DNA of 64,000 nucleotides, taken from NCBI RefSeq assembly GCF_001545035.1, contig NZ_FCOJ02000018.1, positions 61,531 to 125,530 on the forward strand. Direction: 5' to 3'. Shown here one piece after another: positions 17,343-27,226 of the stretch. The position numbers were made by a program, and so were the translations under genes. The notes under the pieces are model-generated. The model saw only the letters and a program-made list of their open reading frames with translations, searched no databases and had not been told where the DNA came from. This DNA is from Caballeronia glebae (GTDB lineage Bacteria; Pseudomonadota; Gammaproteobacteria; Burkholderiales; Burkholderiaceae). The number at the start of each line of letters is the position of its first letter. Within the stretch, counting starts at the first letter, position 1.

Positions 17343-17869
17343 CTGGATGCGAGCTTGCGCGCGGGCGGCGATGTTACATCGGCGCTTGGACGGGCAGCGA
17401 CGCACCCTGGACCTAAACGGTCGATCGAATGTCTTTGCTGTATTCCGAACCATCACACGTTCGCAGAACCTCGACATCCCAGGTCTCGTTCGCCTGGTTG
17501 ACGCGCTGTGTGTTTCAAGGTCTGCTTCCCGAGGCATAGCAGCCAGCCAAATGACCGCGAGACGCGGCTAGTTTTATCTTTATGACCTTCATGTCGCTTT
17601 ACCTTTCATGCGTCCTTGCGCGGCACTCTGCGTACGCTTTGCTTCACTTGCGACCATCAGAAGAAGAGGCCTGACACGTCGTTGCCATGGCCGCATTTGG
17701 AGCGGAAGCGCTAGCTAACGCGTCGGCCGCCCGACATTCAGGAGATAAGGCTTACTCGATCGATGCGGCCGTGACTGCCGAACGCAACGTGTACGCGTAT
17801 CGGCAATCACGTTCTGAATCGCCGCTACTCGCCAGGTAGATGCGTCCTGGGAGCGACGCCTGCGGAAGT
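17343..17869. other. 527-base gap, no gene recognised
   Basis: The short frames on both strands have no recognisable domain, good ribosome-binding site or consistent codon bias. AT content is slightly raised around 17570-17640. A plus-strand stretch from about 17430 (FAVFRTITRSQNLDIPGLV) hints at the tail of a transposase or helper protein but is too short to call. Confidence 0.4.
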
Positions 17870-18676
17870 TCAACCGATCTGAGCTCCGTCGAGAATCTCG
17901 TCTGAACCAACCTCGAGCGGAGCGAAATTGGTCGAGCGCACATAATCCGGTCGCGGCTGCTCGACTTCTTCAGGTTTGTTCTTCACCTGGTTGTACACGA
18001 CATAGGCCTGCCATCGATCGTCACCGGACAGGTTGTGACCCGAAGAATGCACAATGTTGGCGTCGAAGAACACGACTGTTCCCGGGCGGCCGATGATAGG
18101 CACGGCCTTGGGATGGCTGGACAAAATATCAAGCATGGTCGGCTTGGGTACCACGTAGAAGCGATAACCGGTTGCCTCATCGAACGCCGGATCGAGCGAA
18201 CCCAGTTTGTGGCTTCCCGGGATAAAGTAGAGACATCCGCCCATTTCGGTCGGCTCGTCGAGCATGACCAACGCAGTTGTCATCATCGGCTCTTTCACGC
18301 CGTCGATATGCCAGGTGCCGAAGTCTTGATGCCATTGCCAGACGGAACCGTCGATTGCCGTCTTCAAATTGCACTTCGTGTGATAGACGTAAAGTTGGGC
18401 ATCGTCGATCAGTTGTTGTGCCGGCTCGAGCAATCTGGGAGAGCGCACTGCGGAGTGGAAAACCGCCGATGCCGTCGGACTTTCAGTCTCGTGAACCTTG
18501 TAGATCGTTTTTGCGATGCCGCCCGTTTTTTCCCGGACAAGATGATCGGTGTCAATCTTCTGGATTCGGCGCAGCTCGCTCTTCATATGCGCGATTTCTT
18601 CTTCCGAGAAAAGCTCCGGCAGAACAACGAACCCATCGCGCTTGTACGCTTCCAACTGTGACGCGGTAAGTTTCAT
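17870..18676 (-). CDS. Phytanoyl-CoA dioxygenase (PhyH) family Fe(II)/2-oxoglutarate oxygenase
   Basis: A 268-residue non-haem iron oxygenase. The iron-binding HxD is in WQWHQDFGTWHIDG, the distal His in FFDANIVHSSGHNLS and the 2-oxoglutarate-binding Arg is probably in GDDRWQAYVVYN. The length is typical of bacterial PhyH proteins such as ectoine hydroxylase and natural-product halogenase or hydroxylase relatives. It is divergent from a LysR gene across a 104-base promoter region, so substrate-responsive control is likely. No partner enzyme is adjacent, and the substrate remains unknown. Confidence 0.88.
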   Translation of the reverse strand: MKLTASQLEAYKRDGFVVLPELFSEEEIAHMKSELRRIQKIDTDHLVREKTGGIAKTIYKVHETESPTASAVFHSAVRSPRLLEPAQQLIDDAQLYVYHTKCNLKTAIDGSVWQWHQDFGTWHIDGVKEPMMTTALVMLDEPTEMGGCLYFIPGSHKLGSLDPAFDEATGYRFYVVPKPTMLDILSSHPKAVPIIGRPGTVVFFDANIVHSSGHNLSGDDRWQAYVVYNQVKNKPEEVEQPRPDYVRSTNFAPLEVGSDEILDGAQIG

Positions 18677-18728
18677 GAGGGGATCTCCTGCCTCGGTGGT
18701 GCGATGTCATGATCCTAAGACCCGTTGC

Positions 18729-18776
18729 TTACAATGTAAAAGATATAATAAGTTCCGTATCGATACCTAAAAGGTA
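18729..18776. promoter_or_regulatory. PhyH/LysR divergent promoter with two palindromes and a -10 box
   Basis: TTACAATGTAA (18729-18739) is a near-perfect palindrome that fits a LysR-type site. A consensus TATAAT at 18744-18749 points toward the LysR gene. TACCT-AAA-AGGTA (18764-18776) is a second palindrome whose right half contains the AAGG ribosome-binding site of that gene. The whole stretch is much more AT-rich than its surroundings. Function as operator and promoter is inferred. Confidence 0.55.
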
Positions 18777-18780
18777 CCAA

Positions 18781-19689
18781 ATGGAGCTACGTCATCTTCG
18801 CTACTTTCTGGTGGTGGCGCGCACACTCAACTTCACGAAGGCGGCGGATGAACTGCACATGGCGCAGCCGCCGTTGAGCCGGCAAATACGGGAACTGGAA
18901 GCGGAACTCGGCGTAGCGCTTTTTGAGCGCCGGGGCAAACGAGTGTTTCTTTCATCGGCGGGCCAGGTTTTCGAAGAACGGGCCAAGCGGATTCTGACGG
19001 AAACGAACTCCGCGATCGTGGATTCGCAACGCGCGGCAAGAGGCGAAATCGGCCGGGTGGCGGTCGGGTTCTTCGAGCACATCGCGTACACACTGCTGCC
19101 ACCGCTCTTGCGTGAATTCCAGCAGCGTTACCCCGCTGTGACAGTCGAACTTCGATGGTTTTCCTCTGCGGAGCAGATCAATGCCCTGAATCGAGGGGAC
19201 GTCGATCTGGCATTCGTCCGCTCTTTGCCGCCGGATACTGAACTGAAGAGCGCCTTGTTGCTTCAGGAGCCGTTTTTCGTTGCCATCGCCAAGGACAACC
19301 CTCTTGCAGCCAAACGACAGATTTCCATCAAGGACTGTAGGCAGTTGCGCGTCATCAATTACCGGAAGGATGTCGCGCCGGACTACCACGCCACCATCAA
19401 CCAGTTGTGCGCACTTGCCGGATTTTCTCCTTCCACGAGCTTTGAAATGGGGCAGATCTACGCTTCCCTTGGCCTCGTAAGCGCCGGGTTTGGCGTGACG
19501 CTCGTACCGGCCTCAGTTCAACGAACGCACATGGACAACGTCGTCTATCGTCCTCTGCGCGAACAGCACGCCAAAAGCGAACTCTATCTCGCGTGGAAGG
19601 AACTCAATCCGCCCGCTGCGCTAGGCTCTTTTGTTCAACTAGCGCGCGAGATAGCCGTGCACACACCGCGAAAAGCGAAGAACGAATAA
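18781..19689 (+). CDS. LysR-family transcriptional regulator
   Basis: A 302-residue LTTR. The start MELRHLRYFLVVARTLNFTK and the next segment ADELHMAQPPLSRQIRELEA are the classic N-terminal helix-turn-helix. The effector domain resembles the BenM/CatM/CbnR subgroup, which often senses aromatic or muconate-type acids. ATG at 18781 is preceded by AAAGG; the longer frame upstream crosses the promoter. It is divergent from the PhyH-family oxygenase gene, its likely target. Confidence 0.9.
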   Translation: MELRHLRYFLVVARTLNFTKAADELHMAQPPLSRQIRELEAELGVALFERRGKRVFLSSAGQVFEERAKRILTETNSAIVDSQRAARGEIGRVAVGFFEHIAYTLLPPLLREFQQRYPAVTVELRWFSSAEQINALNRGDVDLAFVRSLPPDTELKSALLLQEPFFVAIAKDNPLAAKRQISIKDCRQLRVINYRKDVAPDYHATINQLCALAGFSPSTSFEMGQIYASLGLVSAGFGVTLVPASVQRTHMDNVVYRPLREQHAKSELYLAWKELNPPAALGSFVQLAREIAVHTPRKAKNE

Positions 19690-20299
19690 GCGCGAAGCGG
19701 TACGGCTTCAATTGCGATGAACAGGTTTGTTCTTTGCCGGTCAAAACTGTCGGCAAACTGCTTTGGTTCTCGGCCGCCGTATGCGACGCTGATGCGATTG
19801 CTTGACTGATAGCGTTGGCGTCGGTGTGAGTCGTGCTCAAACATCTCCTTTAACGCCTCGTGTCTCGCCTTCAGCGCGATCCGCGTGAGCGAGGATGGCG
19901 GCCGAACCATCGGGGATACAGCCTGTGCAAAGAAATGCGATGAGCGACATGTAGTTGACGGACAGCGCTCGCACCACGCTGCGGGATCGACGTGCTTTCC
20001 ACCATTCGCAAGCTCGTCGCGACGCGACCCTTTCTCGCCGAGCAAGGGCTTATCTTGCGCGGGGCGTGCAAGTCTGGTGCCGGTCGCAAGAAAGAGGTTC
20101 ATGCTGCGCGCGACGCTGGAGAAGGCGTCGATTCCGTGCACAGCAAGCAGATAAGGGAAAAGAATCAGCACGAAGGCGAAAGAAACCGCCGCGCGCATGG
20201 GTCAACATCACGGGGCCGGGTCGGCTTTCGTGTCGCCGTCACCGCGCATCCACGCCATGACCGGCGTCACACCGTGCCCGAGGCTCCCTGAGCCGATCC
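19690..20299. other. 610-base gap, no confident gene
   Basis: A minus-strand frame reaching 20198 begins with a hydrophobic stretch, FAFVLILFPYLLAVHGIDAF, but then becomes a low-quality sequence without a family, and its ribosome-binding site is poor. Plus-strand frames are equally unconvincing. It may hold the promoter of psiE or a decayed membrane-protein gene. Confidence 0.35.
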
Positions 20300-20815
20300 A
20301 TGAGCAAACCAGCGCAAATTCGCGTCAAGCTCAACGAATTCCGGCTGCAATGGCGCGTGCTGACCTTCTACGAGCGCTTCGAGCAGATCATCGCGCATAT
20401 CCTGAGCGTCGTGATCTCGGTGATCATCGTCGTATCGCTATGGCAGTTGATTCGGGCGGTCATGGCTCTATTGCTGTCGGGGGCGCTTAATCCGCTGGAT
20501 CATGCGATCTTTCAAGCGGTGTTCGGGATGGTGATGACGTTGTTGATCGCGATGGAATTCAAGCATTCGATCACCCGCGTCATGTTGAGACGTGATCACA
20601 TCGTGCAGGTCAAGACAGTGATCCTCGTGGCGATGCTCGCGATAGCACGCAAGTTCATCATCCTTGATCCAGCCGCGGACCCGGGTCGCATTGCCGCACT
20701 CGCGACGGCGCTGATCGCGCTTGGCAGCGTCTACTGGCTAATGCGGCAACGCGACGATCCCGTCGATACGGCGATCGCAGAGCGCGCCGTGCGCGATCGC
20801 GAAAAGCGCGATTGA
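20300..20815 (+). CDS. psiE: PsiE-family membrane protein (phosphate-starvation-inducible E)
   Basis: A 171-residue protein with four hydrophobic helices, matching the PsiE fold. Key segments are FYERFEQIIAHILSVVISVI, the central MVMTLLIAMEFKHSI and KTVILVAMLAIARKFIILD. Molecular function is unknown. A psiE paralogue is a standard member of the transmissible locus of stress tolerance together with hdeD, hsp20 and clpG, all found downstream here. It is separated from them by an AraC regulator. Confidence 0.85.
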   Translation: MSKPAQIRVKLNEFRLQWRVLTFYERFEQIIAHILSVVISVIIVVSLWQLIRAVMALLLSGALNPLDHAIFQAVFGMVMTLLIAMEFKHSITRVMLRRDHIVQVKTVILVAMLAIARKFIILDPAADPGRIAALATALIALGSVYWLMRQRDDPVDTAIAERAVRDREKRD

Positions 20816-21070
20816 TTTACCTACTTTCTCTCAAAGATCATGGCGTACCCGCAAGTTTTGCTCAATCGTCGCGCAGGCCTGCAGTGCTGGGCAAAACCCC
20901 TGATTCAACGTCGGGTTCCGCGCCCCATGTCCAGCGGCCCGGACCGGCATTTTTGCCAGCGATAGCGCGGAACGTCCGCGTGCATATAACCAAACAAGCT
21001 GACATAGACGGAAACTGAACACTACCATTCAATGCCTAACGATGTTGAGGTCCCCTGGAGGAAGCGCGCA
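20816..21070. other. Intergenic region between psiE and the AraC gene
   Basis: About 255 bases without a convincing gene. The strong GGAGG ribosome-binding site of the AraC gene is at its right end. No clear operator palindrome was seen. Confidence 0.4.
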
Positions 21071-21907
21071 ATGGAGCAACTACACCGTCCTCCACAGTTG
21101 CAACGCCTTAGCTGCCACGGGATCGGTGCGTCGTGCGCGGACTGCGCCCTGAATTCGGCGCAATGGATCCTGTGTATCATCCCGGCGGACCGGACCACCG
21201 CGCACGCAATAACTGTCCGCAGCAGCGCGCGCCCCTATCAGCATCTAAGCGTCAGCGCGCCGTTTATCGCGGTTGTGCCGGCCTGGGCTCGTGTCAAGCT
21301 CGTCAATGACGACGATCCGTGCGGCCTCGTCGTCGCCCTCCATTGGGCCAGGCTGAGAGAAACCGCTCGAAACGCGCTCGGCACCACGGCTTGCGAAATC
21401 CCTTGTTGGTTCAAGGCGTGGGATCCTTTCCTGCGCGACGCGGGCGACACGCTTTCCGCGTTGCATGCCAACAGTAGTCCGGACCCTAGATGCCTCGCCG
21501 CGTTCGCCGACGTATTTGCGCTTCATCTCGCGCACCGGTATGGACTTACCGCCGGTACGCCCGATGCGGCTACGAGCCTCACCCACTCAAAGCTAAGCGT
21601 CGTGGAACATTTCATACACGAGCACATCGCGGACAATATCCAGATCGCGGACCTCGCTGCGGTCGTGCACATGAGCCAGTCGCATTTCGCGCGGGCTTTC
21701 AAGACCGCGACAGGGCATCCGCCGCACTTCTTCCTGACAACCGAAAGATTGAGATTAGCGCAGTCGATGCTTTCGGAAGGGAGTCTCTCGCTAATCGATA
21801 TCGCAGCACGCGTTGGTTTTCAAACGCAGCAGCATTTCACCGCAGTATTTCATCGATATGCGGGGTGTACGCCCCGCGCTTTCCGCATTGCGCATTATCG
21901 CCCCTAG
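21071..21907 (+). CDS. AraC-family transcriptional regulator
   Basis: A 278-residue regulator. The C-terminal double helix-turn-helix runs from about residue 180: IADLAAVVHMSQSHFARAFK for the first motif and LSLIDIAARVGFQTQQHFTA for the second, ending in the conserved AGCTPRAFR. The N-terminal part has two Cys pairs near its start (SCHGIGASCADCA), perhaps a metal or redox site. ATG 21071 follows GGAGG by nine bases; an upstream ATG at 21032 lacks such a site. It lies within the stress block and may control psiE or hdeD-hsp20-clpG. Confidence 0.88.
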   Translation: MEQLHRPPQLQRLSCHGIGASCADCALNSAQWILCIIPADRTTAHAITVRSSARPYQHLSVSAPFIAVVPAWARVKLVNDDDPCGLVVALHWARLRETARNALGTTACEIPCWFKAWDPFLRDAGDTLSALHANSSPDPRCLAAFADVFALHLAHRYGLTAGTPDAATSLTHSKLSVVEHFIHEHIADNIQIADLAAVVHMSQSHFARAFKTATGHPPHFFLTTERLRLAQSMLSEGSLSLIDIAARVGFQTQQHFTAVFHRYAGCTPRAFRIAHYRP

Positions 21908-22081
21908 GATCCGGCGTGAGACCTTTTCGACTGGATCGGTGAGCAACCAACAAACGCAGAAATCCGACACCCTTGGGCAGGAACTCGAAAGAAGAGCGCG
22001 CCGCGCGCACGTAGGCTTGAGCACATAGACATTGGACGCACTGTTAGCCGAATACCCGCGATCCGGCTGAGGAGCCAAACG

Positions 22082-22657
22082 ATGGACGAACTGCTCGGTC
22101 GCGCATGGTGGATGCTCGCGCTGCGTGGCGCCGCGGGAATCCTGTTCGGCCTCCTCGCGCTCTGCTGGCCTGGTCTCACGCTGCTGCTTCTTGTCGCGAT
22201 GTTCGCGGCGTATGCACTCATCGGAGGCGTCGCTGCGGTCAGCGCGGCGATACGCCATCGGTCGATCCGCACCGACTGGTGGCTCCCGTTGTTGCTCGGG
22301 CTGTGCATGATCGCTTCGGGTCTGATCGCCGTCGCGGCGCCGGGCGTCACGGCGCTCGTGCTGATCACCGTGATGGGCGCGAACGCCATCGTCACCGGAG
22401 TGCTCGACCTCATCGCCTGGGTTCGCCTGAAAAGAAGCGGCCGCACGCAGTGGCTGCTGTTGTTCATCGGTAGCCTGTCGGTTCTGTTTGGCATCTTCGT
22501 GCTGGCCGTCCCGGGTGCTGGAGCGCTTGCCCTCGTCTGGATGATCGGCACCTACGCGATCGTGACCGGTGCGCTTCTGTTCGTCCTGGGCCTCGGCGCA
22601 CGGAATTGGCGCAGCGCCGTCCTTCGCGACCAGCAAAACACGCCGCTGCACTCATGA
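22082..22657 (+). CDS. hdeD: HdeD-family acid-resistance membrane protein
   Basis: A 191-residue protein with about six transmembrane helices arranged as repeated DUF308 units, for example GILFGLLALCWPGLTLLLLV, LVLITVMGANAIVTGVLDLI and GIFVLAVPGAGALALVWMIG. HdeD contributes to acid resistance in E. coli, and an hdeD paralogue belongs to transmissible heat-resistance loci. It is followed after 52 bases by the PRC-barrel gene, hsp20 and clpG on the same strand, suggesting joint expression. Confidence 0.88.
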   Translation: MDELLGRAWWMLALRGAAGILFGLLALCWPGLTLLLLVAMFAAYALIGGVAAVSAAIRHRSIRTDWWLPLLLGLCMIASGLIAVAAPGVTALVLITVMGANAIVTGVLDLIAWVRLKRSGRTQWLLLFIGSLSVLFGIFVLAVPGAGALALVWMIGTYAIVTGALLFVLGLGARNWRSAVLRDQQNTPLHS

Positions 22658-22709
22658 GCGCATCCCGCGCCCGGCGTCCACGTAGTCCGTTGCGCATTTG
22701 GAGAACGCC

Positions 22710-23132
22710 ATGAAGACTAACCTCGCATCGGCCGCAAGGCTGTCGTCATTCATCCTCGCGCTGTCCGCCTGTGGCTTTGCGGCCAGCGGAGCAACCGCGC
22801 AGGATGCGCCCATCGCCGGCAAGGCGACGCTTGGGGTGACCGTCACCGAAGAGCAAGTGGTCGCAAGAGGCTGGCGCGCATCCAAGATGATTCACAGCGA
22901 TGTCTACAACGAAAAGAACGAAAAGATCGGCCGCGTCGACGACCTGATTGTCGCGCCCGATGGCTCGCTTTCGGCCGCGATTATCGACGTCGGCGGCTTT
23001 CTCGGCGTCGCGGCGCACCGTGTCGCCATTCCCATTCAGCAGTTCAAGCAGATAGCGCCGAAGGCAATCCTGGTTGGCGCCAATAAGGACGCGCTCAAGA
23101 AACTGCCGGAGTTCGAATATGCCAAGGGCTGA
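22710..23132 (+). CDS. Secreted PRC-barrel domain protein
   Basis: A 140-residue protein. The ATG at 22710 follows GGAG by six bases. The N-terminus is a signal peptide (SSFILALSACGFAASGATAQ) with cleavage near TAQ-DA; the Cys in LSACGF could alternatively be a lipobox, though the fit is poor. The PRC-barrel covers about residues 55-125: SDVYNEKNEKIGRVDDLIV and VDVGGF-like strands ending IAPKAILVGANKDALKKLP. Periplasmic PRC-barrel proteins are frequent in stress loci of Burkholderia; their ligand is unknown. Confidence 0.82.
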   Translation: MKTNLASAARLSSFILALSACGFAASGATAQDAPIAGKATLGVTVTEEQVVARGWRASKMIHSDVYNEKNEKIGRVDDLIVAPDGSLSAAIIDVGGFLGVAAHRVAIPIQQFKQIAPKAILVGANKDALKKLPEFEYAKG

Positions 23133-23211
23133 CATTGGCCGCGAGCGCCAAGGCAGCAGTCACTGAAGATTCGGGCCGCTCCTGCGGCTCATCGGAACAA
23201 GGAGCATAGCG

Positions 23212-23811
23212 ATGCTATTGGACCTCGATAAGTGGAACCCCTTTCGCTTCCTGCGCAAGAGTCCCGAGGAAAAGGGCACAGGCGCGAAGCTGAACGCCCC
23301 GCCCTCACAGCAGGCCCCCGCGCCGTCTACCTCAGATGCGGCAGCGTCCGCATGGCCGGCATCGTTCGATGCGGCGCGTTGGCCGCTGCCCGACCCCCTG
23401 CATCTTCTCACCGACCTCATACGCGATCCATTCGGCGGGATGGGACCGCTTGGCAACTGGTTCGGCGACTTCAGTCCCAGCCGCTTTCAGCCGCGACTCG
23501 ACGTGATCGACGACGGCGACGCGCTTCGCATCGTGGCCGAATTGCCAGGACTATCGCGCGAGGACGTGGAGCTGGAAGTCGTTGAGGACATGCTGGTGCT
23601 GACCGGCGAGAAGCGCATCGAATCGAAGAGCGACGAGAAGGGCTGCTACCGGGTGGAGCGGGCGTTCGGACAGTTCCAGCGCGCCATTCCGCTGCCCTCT
23701 GGCGTTGATCTCGAACGCGCCGAGGCGAATTTCGAGAATGGTGTGCTCACCGTGCGGGTGCCCAAAGCGGCAAATGAACCCGCGGCAAAGCGGCGCCTCG
23801 AGATCAAATAG
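23212..23811 (+). CDS. hsp20: Small heat-shock protein, Hsp20/alpha-crystallin family
   Basis: A 199-residue holdase chaperone. A variable N-terminal arm of about 90 residues, rich in Pro, Ala and Ser, precedes the alpha-crystallin domain. That domain runs from RLDVIDDGDALRIVAELPGL to the classic NGVLTVRVPKA. The position just before clpG matches transmissible stress-tolerance loci, where the small chaperone traps unfolding proteins that ClpG then disaggregates. Confidence 0.92.
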   Translation: MLLDLDKWNPFRFLRKSPEEKGTGAKLNAPPSQQAPAPSTSDAAASAWPASFDAARWPLPDPLHLLTDLIRDPFGGMGPLGNWFGDFSPSRFQPRLDVIDDGDALRIVAELPGLSREDVELEVVEDMLVLTGEKRIESKSDEKGCYRVERAFGQFQRAIPLPSGVDLERAEANFENGVLTVRVPKAANEPAAKRRLEIK

Positions 23812-24014
23812 CGCGGTGCGCTCAAGGCGACATCGGACAGCTCGGCAGTTCTCATGGCCCTCGACGATACCCCGCGTGAAGCCGTCAGAGATGGGATTCC
23901 CGAACTGGACGCGCATCACTTCAAGCGGCACCTGCGGTACTTCGCGACGGAACTCGTCAGGCTGTGCGCGCGTAACGAAAAGGACCACCCCCTGCCCACC
24001 CTACGGAGAACATC

Positions 24015-26846
24015 ATGCCTACTTGCAGCGTCTGCGGCAAACCGGCAACCTCGCAGATCACGATCAACGAAAACGGCCAGCGTCGTCAGCTGATGCTGTG
24101 CGATGAGCATTACATGGAGTTCATGGCGCGCAATCAGCGCCGGCTGTCGCCGCTTGAGTCCCTCTTTCACGGCGGACTGTTCGACAGTTTGTTCGACGAC
24201 ATGTGGCCGCAGATGGAAAGCGGCCGCGGTAGCCCGTCACGCATCGGGCGCTCGCCCGGACAATCCGGCCGCTCGGATCAGGGTACCAACGCCGATAGCG
24301 GGCAAATGGAGTCCGCCGGCGAACATGCAGGCGGCCGGCCGCGCCGGCATCGACGTTCGCGTGAAGCCGTCGACCTGCAGACGTTCCTGAGCGAAAGCGG
24401 CCTGGACCGCTTGCAGGCGGCCGCGCAAATGGCGGTCGAGTTCGGCAAGTCCGAAGTCGATACCGAGCACCTGCTGCTCGCACTCGTCAGCAATAACGTG
24501 GTGCAGGAGATTCTGCGCGAATTCAAGCTCGATCCCGAGGAGATCAGGAAGAACATCGATCAGAACGCGCCACGCGGCAACCGGGCGCAGAAGACGGACG
24601 AGGAACGCATCGGCGTATCACCGCGCGCGAAGAGTGCGCTTGAAAACGCGCTCACCGCGTCACGAGAACTCGGCCATAGCTACGTCGGACCGGAGCATAT
24701 CCTGATCGGGCTCGTGGAAGAGGAAGACGGCTTCGCGGGTGAGTTGCTGCGCAAGTACGGGTTATCGTCGCATGCGCTTAGGCAGAGGACGGTCAAGGTG
24801 GTCGGCAAGGGCGCCGAGGAAGGCACCGTCGAGGGCCGCTCCACCACGCCGACGCTCGACAAGTACGCGCGCGATCTCAGCGATCTCGCCCGGCGCGGCA
24901 AGCTCGATCCGGTGATCGGCCGCGACAAGGAAATCGAAACGACTATCGAAGTCCTTGCGCGGAGACGCAAGAACAACCCGGTGCTGATCGGCGAACCGGG
25001 CGTCGGCAAGACGGCGATCGTCGAAGGACTCGCGCAGCGCATCGCCCAGGACCAGGTGCCAGAAGTGCTGCGTGGCAAGCGCGTCGTTGAGTTGAATATC
25101 AACAGCGTGGTGGCGGGGGCAAAGTATCGTGGCGAGTTCGAAGAGCGCGTGAAGCAGGTTCTCGACGAGATCGTCGAGAACCAGGACCGGCTGATCATCT
25201 TTATCGATGAACTGCATACGATCGTCGGTGCGGGTCAGGGCGGCGGCGAAGGCGGGCTTGATATCGGCAACATCTTCAAGCCGGCGCTCGCGCGCGGCGA
25301 ATTGCATCTCGTGGGCGCGACGACGCTCAACGAATACCAAAAGTACATCGAGAAAGATTCGGCGCTCGAACGGCGCTTCCAGCCGGTGAACGTGCCCGAG
25401 CCGAGCGTCGCGGAGACGATCGAAATCCTGCGAGGACTGCGTGACCGCCTTGAAGCGCATCACAAGGTGAAGATCACCGAAGAGGCGATCGCGGCGGCTG
25501 CGAAGTTGTCGGACCGGTATATCGCAGCGCGCTTCCTGCCCGACAAGGCCATCGACCTGCTCGACCAGGCGGCCGCTCGCGTGCGCATCTCGTCAAATTC
25601 CCGGCCGGGGCAGCTGCATGACATCGAGGCGACCATCCGCCGCACACGTCAGGAACAGGACGCGGCAAGCGCCGCCAAGCAGTTCGACAAGGCAAAGCAA
25701 CTTGAAGACAAGCTTGTCTCCGAACAGAAGCGGCTCAACGATGCGACCGAAGCGTGGAAGAAGGAGCGCGGCACCAGTTCGCAAGAGGTCACAGCGGAGG
25801 ACATCGCGCAGATCGTGGCGTCGCTCACAGGCGTGCCGGTGTCTGAACTCACCGCCGAGGACCGCGAGAAGCTGCTGCGTCTCGAAGACCGCCTGAAGGA
25901 ACGCGTAGTCGGTCAGAACGAGGCGGTCAGCGCCGTCGCGAAGGCGGTCCGACTCTCACGCGCCGGCCTCACCGAAGGTGGCAAACCGACCGCAAGCTTC
26001 CTTTTTCTTGGACCGACCGGCGTGGGCAAGACCGAGCTCGCCAAAGCGCTCGCCGCCTCGGTGTTCGGCGACGAGAACGCGCTCGTGCGCATCGACATGA
26101 GCGAGTACTCCGAGCGGCATACCGTAGCCCGGCTGGTCGGCGCGCCTCCGGGCTATGTCGGCTATGAGGAAGGCGGTCAGCTGACCGAGCGCGTGCGACG
26201 CCGCCCGTATAGCGTGGTGCTGCTCGACGAGATCGAAAAGGCGCATTCGGAAGTGCACAACATCCTGTTGCAGCTCTTCGACGAAGGCCGCCTCACCGAC
26301 GGCAAGGGCCGTCTCGTCGATTTCACGAACACGATCATTATCGCGACGAGCAACATCGGTTCGCAACTGATCCAGGACAACGTGCGCTCCGACAAGAAGC
26401 AACTCGACTACCCCGCGCTGCGCGACCGTCTGATGGAAATACTGCGGCATCACTTCAGGCCCGAGTTCCTGAACCGGGTCGATGAAGTCGTCGTGTTCCA
26501 TGCGCTCGGCAAGGAGCAAATCCGTGCCATCGTGGATCTGCAACTCGCGCGCGTGCAACGCACTGCGGCCGCGCAGAACATTGAGTTGTCGTTCGACAAT
26601 TCGCTGCGTAATCATCTCGCGGAGATCGGCTATGACCCAGAGTTCGGCGCACGAATGCTCAAGCGCAAGATCCGGGCTGAAGTGGAATCGCAACTCGCCG
26701 ATGCGCTGCTGCGGGGGGACGTTCGCGACGGCGACAAGGTCACAATGACCTACGACTCGGGTTCCCACTCTGTACGTGTGCAGAAAGGCTCAGCACCCGC
26801 AGAAGCGACGATGGAAGGGGCGAAGCAAGAACCGGCGCATACGTGA
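24015..26846 (+). CDS. clpG: ClpG/ClpK stand-alone AAA+ disaggregase
   Basis: A 943-residue HSP100 protein. The N-terminus has a zinc-type motif not present in ClpB or ClpC: Cys4-x2-Cys7 and Cys29-x2-His32. A Clp-N double repeat follows at about residues 120-260, then the first AAA+ module (Walker A GEPGVGKT at 326-333, Walker [11 protein letters not shown]), a coiled-coil middle domain and the second module (GPTGVGKT at 666-673, [11 protein letters not shown]). The N-terminal extension identifies the ClpG/ClpK group, which disaggregates heat-damaged proteins without DnaK and confers high heat tolerance. The ATG follows GGAGAA by six bases. Confidence 0.92.
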   Translation: MPTCSVCGKPATSQITINENGQRRQLMLCDEHYMEFMARNQRRLSPLESLFHGGLFDSLFDDMWPQMESGRGSPSRIGRSPGQSGRSDQGTNADSGQMESAGEHAGGRPRRHRRSREAVDLQTFLSESGLDRLQAAAQMAVEFGKSEVDTEHLLLALVSNNVVQEILREFKLDPEEIRKNIDQNAPRGNRAQKTDEERIGVSPRAKSALENALTASRELGHSYVGPEHILIGLVEEEDGFAGELLRKYGLSSHALRQRTVKVVGKGAEEGTVEGRSTTPTLDKYARDLSDLARRGKLDPVIGRDKEIETTIEVLARRRKNNPVLIGEPGVGKTAIVEGLAQRIAQDQVPEVLRGKRVVELNINSVVAGAKYRGEFEERVKQVLDEIVENQDRLIIFIDELHTIVGAGQGGGEGGLDIGNIFKPALARGELHLVGATTLNEYQKYIEKDSALERRFQPVNVPEPSVAETIEILRGLRDRLEAHHKVKITEEAIAAAAKLSDRYIAARFLPDKAIDLLDQAAARVRISSNSRPGQLHDIEATIRRTRQEQDAASAAKQFDKAKQLEDKLVSEQKRLNDATEAWKKERGTSSQEVTAEDIAQIVASLTGVPVSELTAEDREKLLRLEDRLKERVVGQNEAVSAVAKAVRLSRAGLTEGGKPTASFLFLGPTGVGKTELAKALAASVFGDENALVRIDMSEYSERHTVARLVGAPPGYVGYEEGGQLTERVRRRPYSVVLLDEIEKAHSEVHNILLQLFDEGRLTDGKGRLVDFTNTIIIATSNIGSQLIQDNVRSDKKQLDYPALRDRLMEILRHHFRPEFLNRVDEVVVFHALGKEQIRAIVDLQLARVQRTAAAQNIELSFDNSLRNHLAEIGYDPEFGARMLKRKIRAEVESQLADALLRGDVRDGDKVTMTYDSGSHSVRVQKGSAPAEATMEGAKQEPAHT

Positions 26847-26868
26847 GTGCGGCATTGCTTGAACGAGA

Positions 26869-26892
26869 CGCCGCCCGCACATTCGGGCGGCG
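26869..26892. terminator. Hairpin between convergent clpG and UBP zinc-finger genes
   Basis: CGCCGCCCG pairs perfectly with CGGGCGGCG around a CACATT loop. It sits 23 bases after clpG and six bases past the stop of the convergent gene. There is no strong T-run, but a nine-base GC stem between convergent genes is a likely bidirectional terminator. Confidence 0.6.
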
Positions 26893-26897
26893 TACCG

Positions 26898-27170
26898 TCA
26901 CGATTCAAGTTCACCCACGACCATCTCGTCGCGATAGCACCAGATCCAAGTCTCGCCAGGTTCGATTGAGCGCACCAGCGGATGGCCGGTCGCATGAAAA
27001 TGCTTGCTTGCATGCCGGTTGGGCGACGAATCGCAACAGCCGACGTGTCCGCACGAAAGACACAGCCGCAAATGTACCCACGGCTGGCGAAGCTTGATGC
27101 AGTCTTCGCAATAGTCGATGGGCGTGTGGAGGATGCGGGCCTCGTCTAGATGCGTGCAACCAGGGGTCAT
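26898..27170 (-). CDS. UBP-type zinc-finger domain protein
   Basis: A 90-residue protein consisting of one ZnF-UBP domain. Likely zinc ligands are Cys5/His7, Cys21/Cys24, Cys37/Cys40, Cys45 and His53/His57/His63. ATG at 27170 has GAGGAG seven bases upstream; the longer frame upstream overlaps the next gene's stop. In eukaryotes the domain binds the ubiquitin C-terminus; in bacteria its ligand is unknown. The gene sits 56 bases downstream of the thioredoxin-reductase-like gene on the same strand, so they are probably co-expressed. Confidence 0.85.
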   Translation of the reverse strand: MTPGCTHLDEARILHTPIDYCEDCIKLRQPWVHLRLCLSCGHVGCCDSSPNRHASKHFHATGHPLVRSIEPGETWIWCYRDEMVVGELES

Positions 27171-27226
27171 GATCGTACTCCTCGGACAGGCGCGCGCAGG
27201 CATGCGAAGCAACGTTGCGCTTACGC

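Noticed and set aside
17323..17571. 82-codon plus-strand frame with a weak transposase-like tail
   Set aside because: It overlaps the dehydrogenase stop, and the similarity is too short to support an IS remnant.
19635..20198. 187-codon minus-strand frame with a hydrophobic start
   Set aside because: It overlaps the end of the LysR gene, lacks a ribosome-binding site, and the sequence after the hydrophobic stretch looks non-coding.
23854..24093. 79-codon frame between hsp20 and clpG
   Set aside because: It overlaps the clpG start by 79 bases, has no clear ribosome-binding site and turns into a basic random tail; clpG has a much better start signal.
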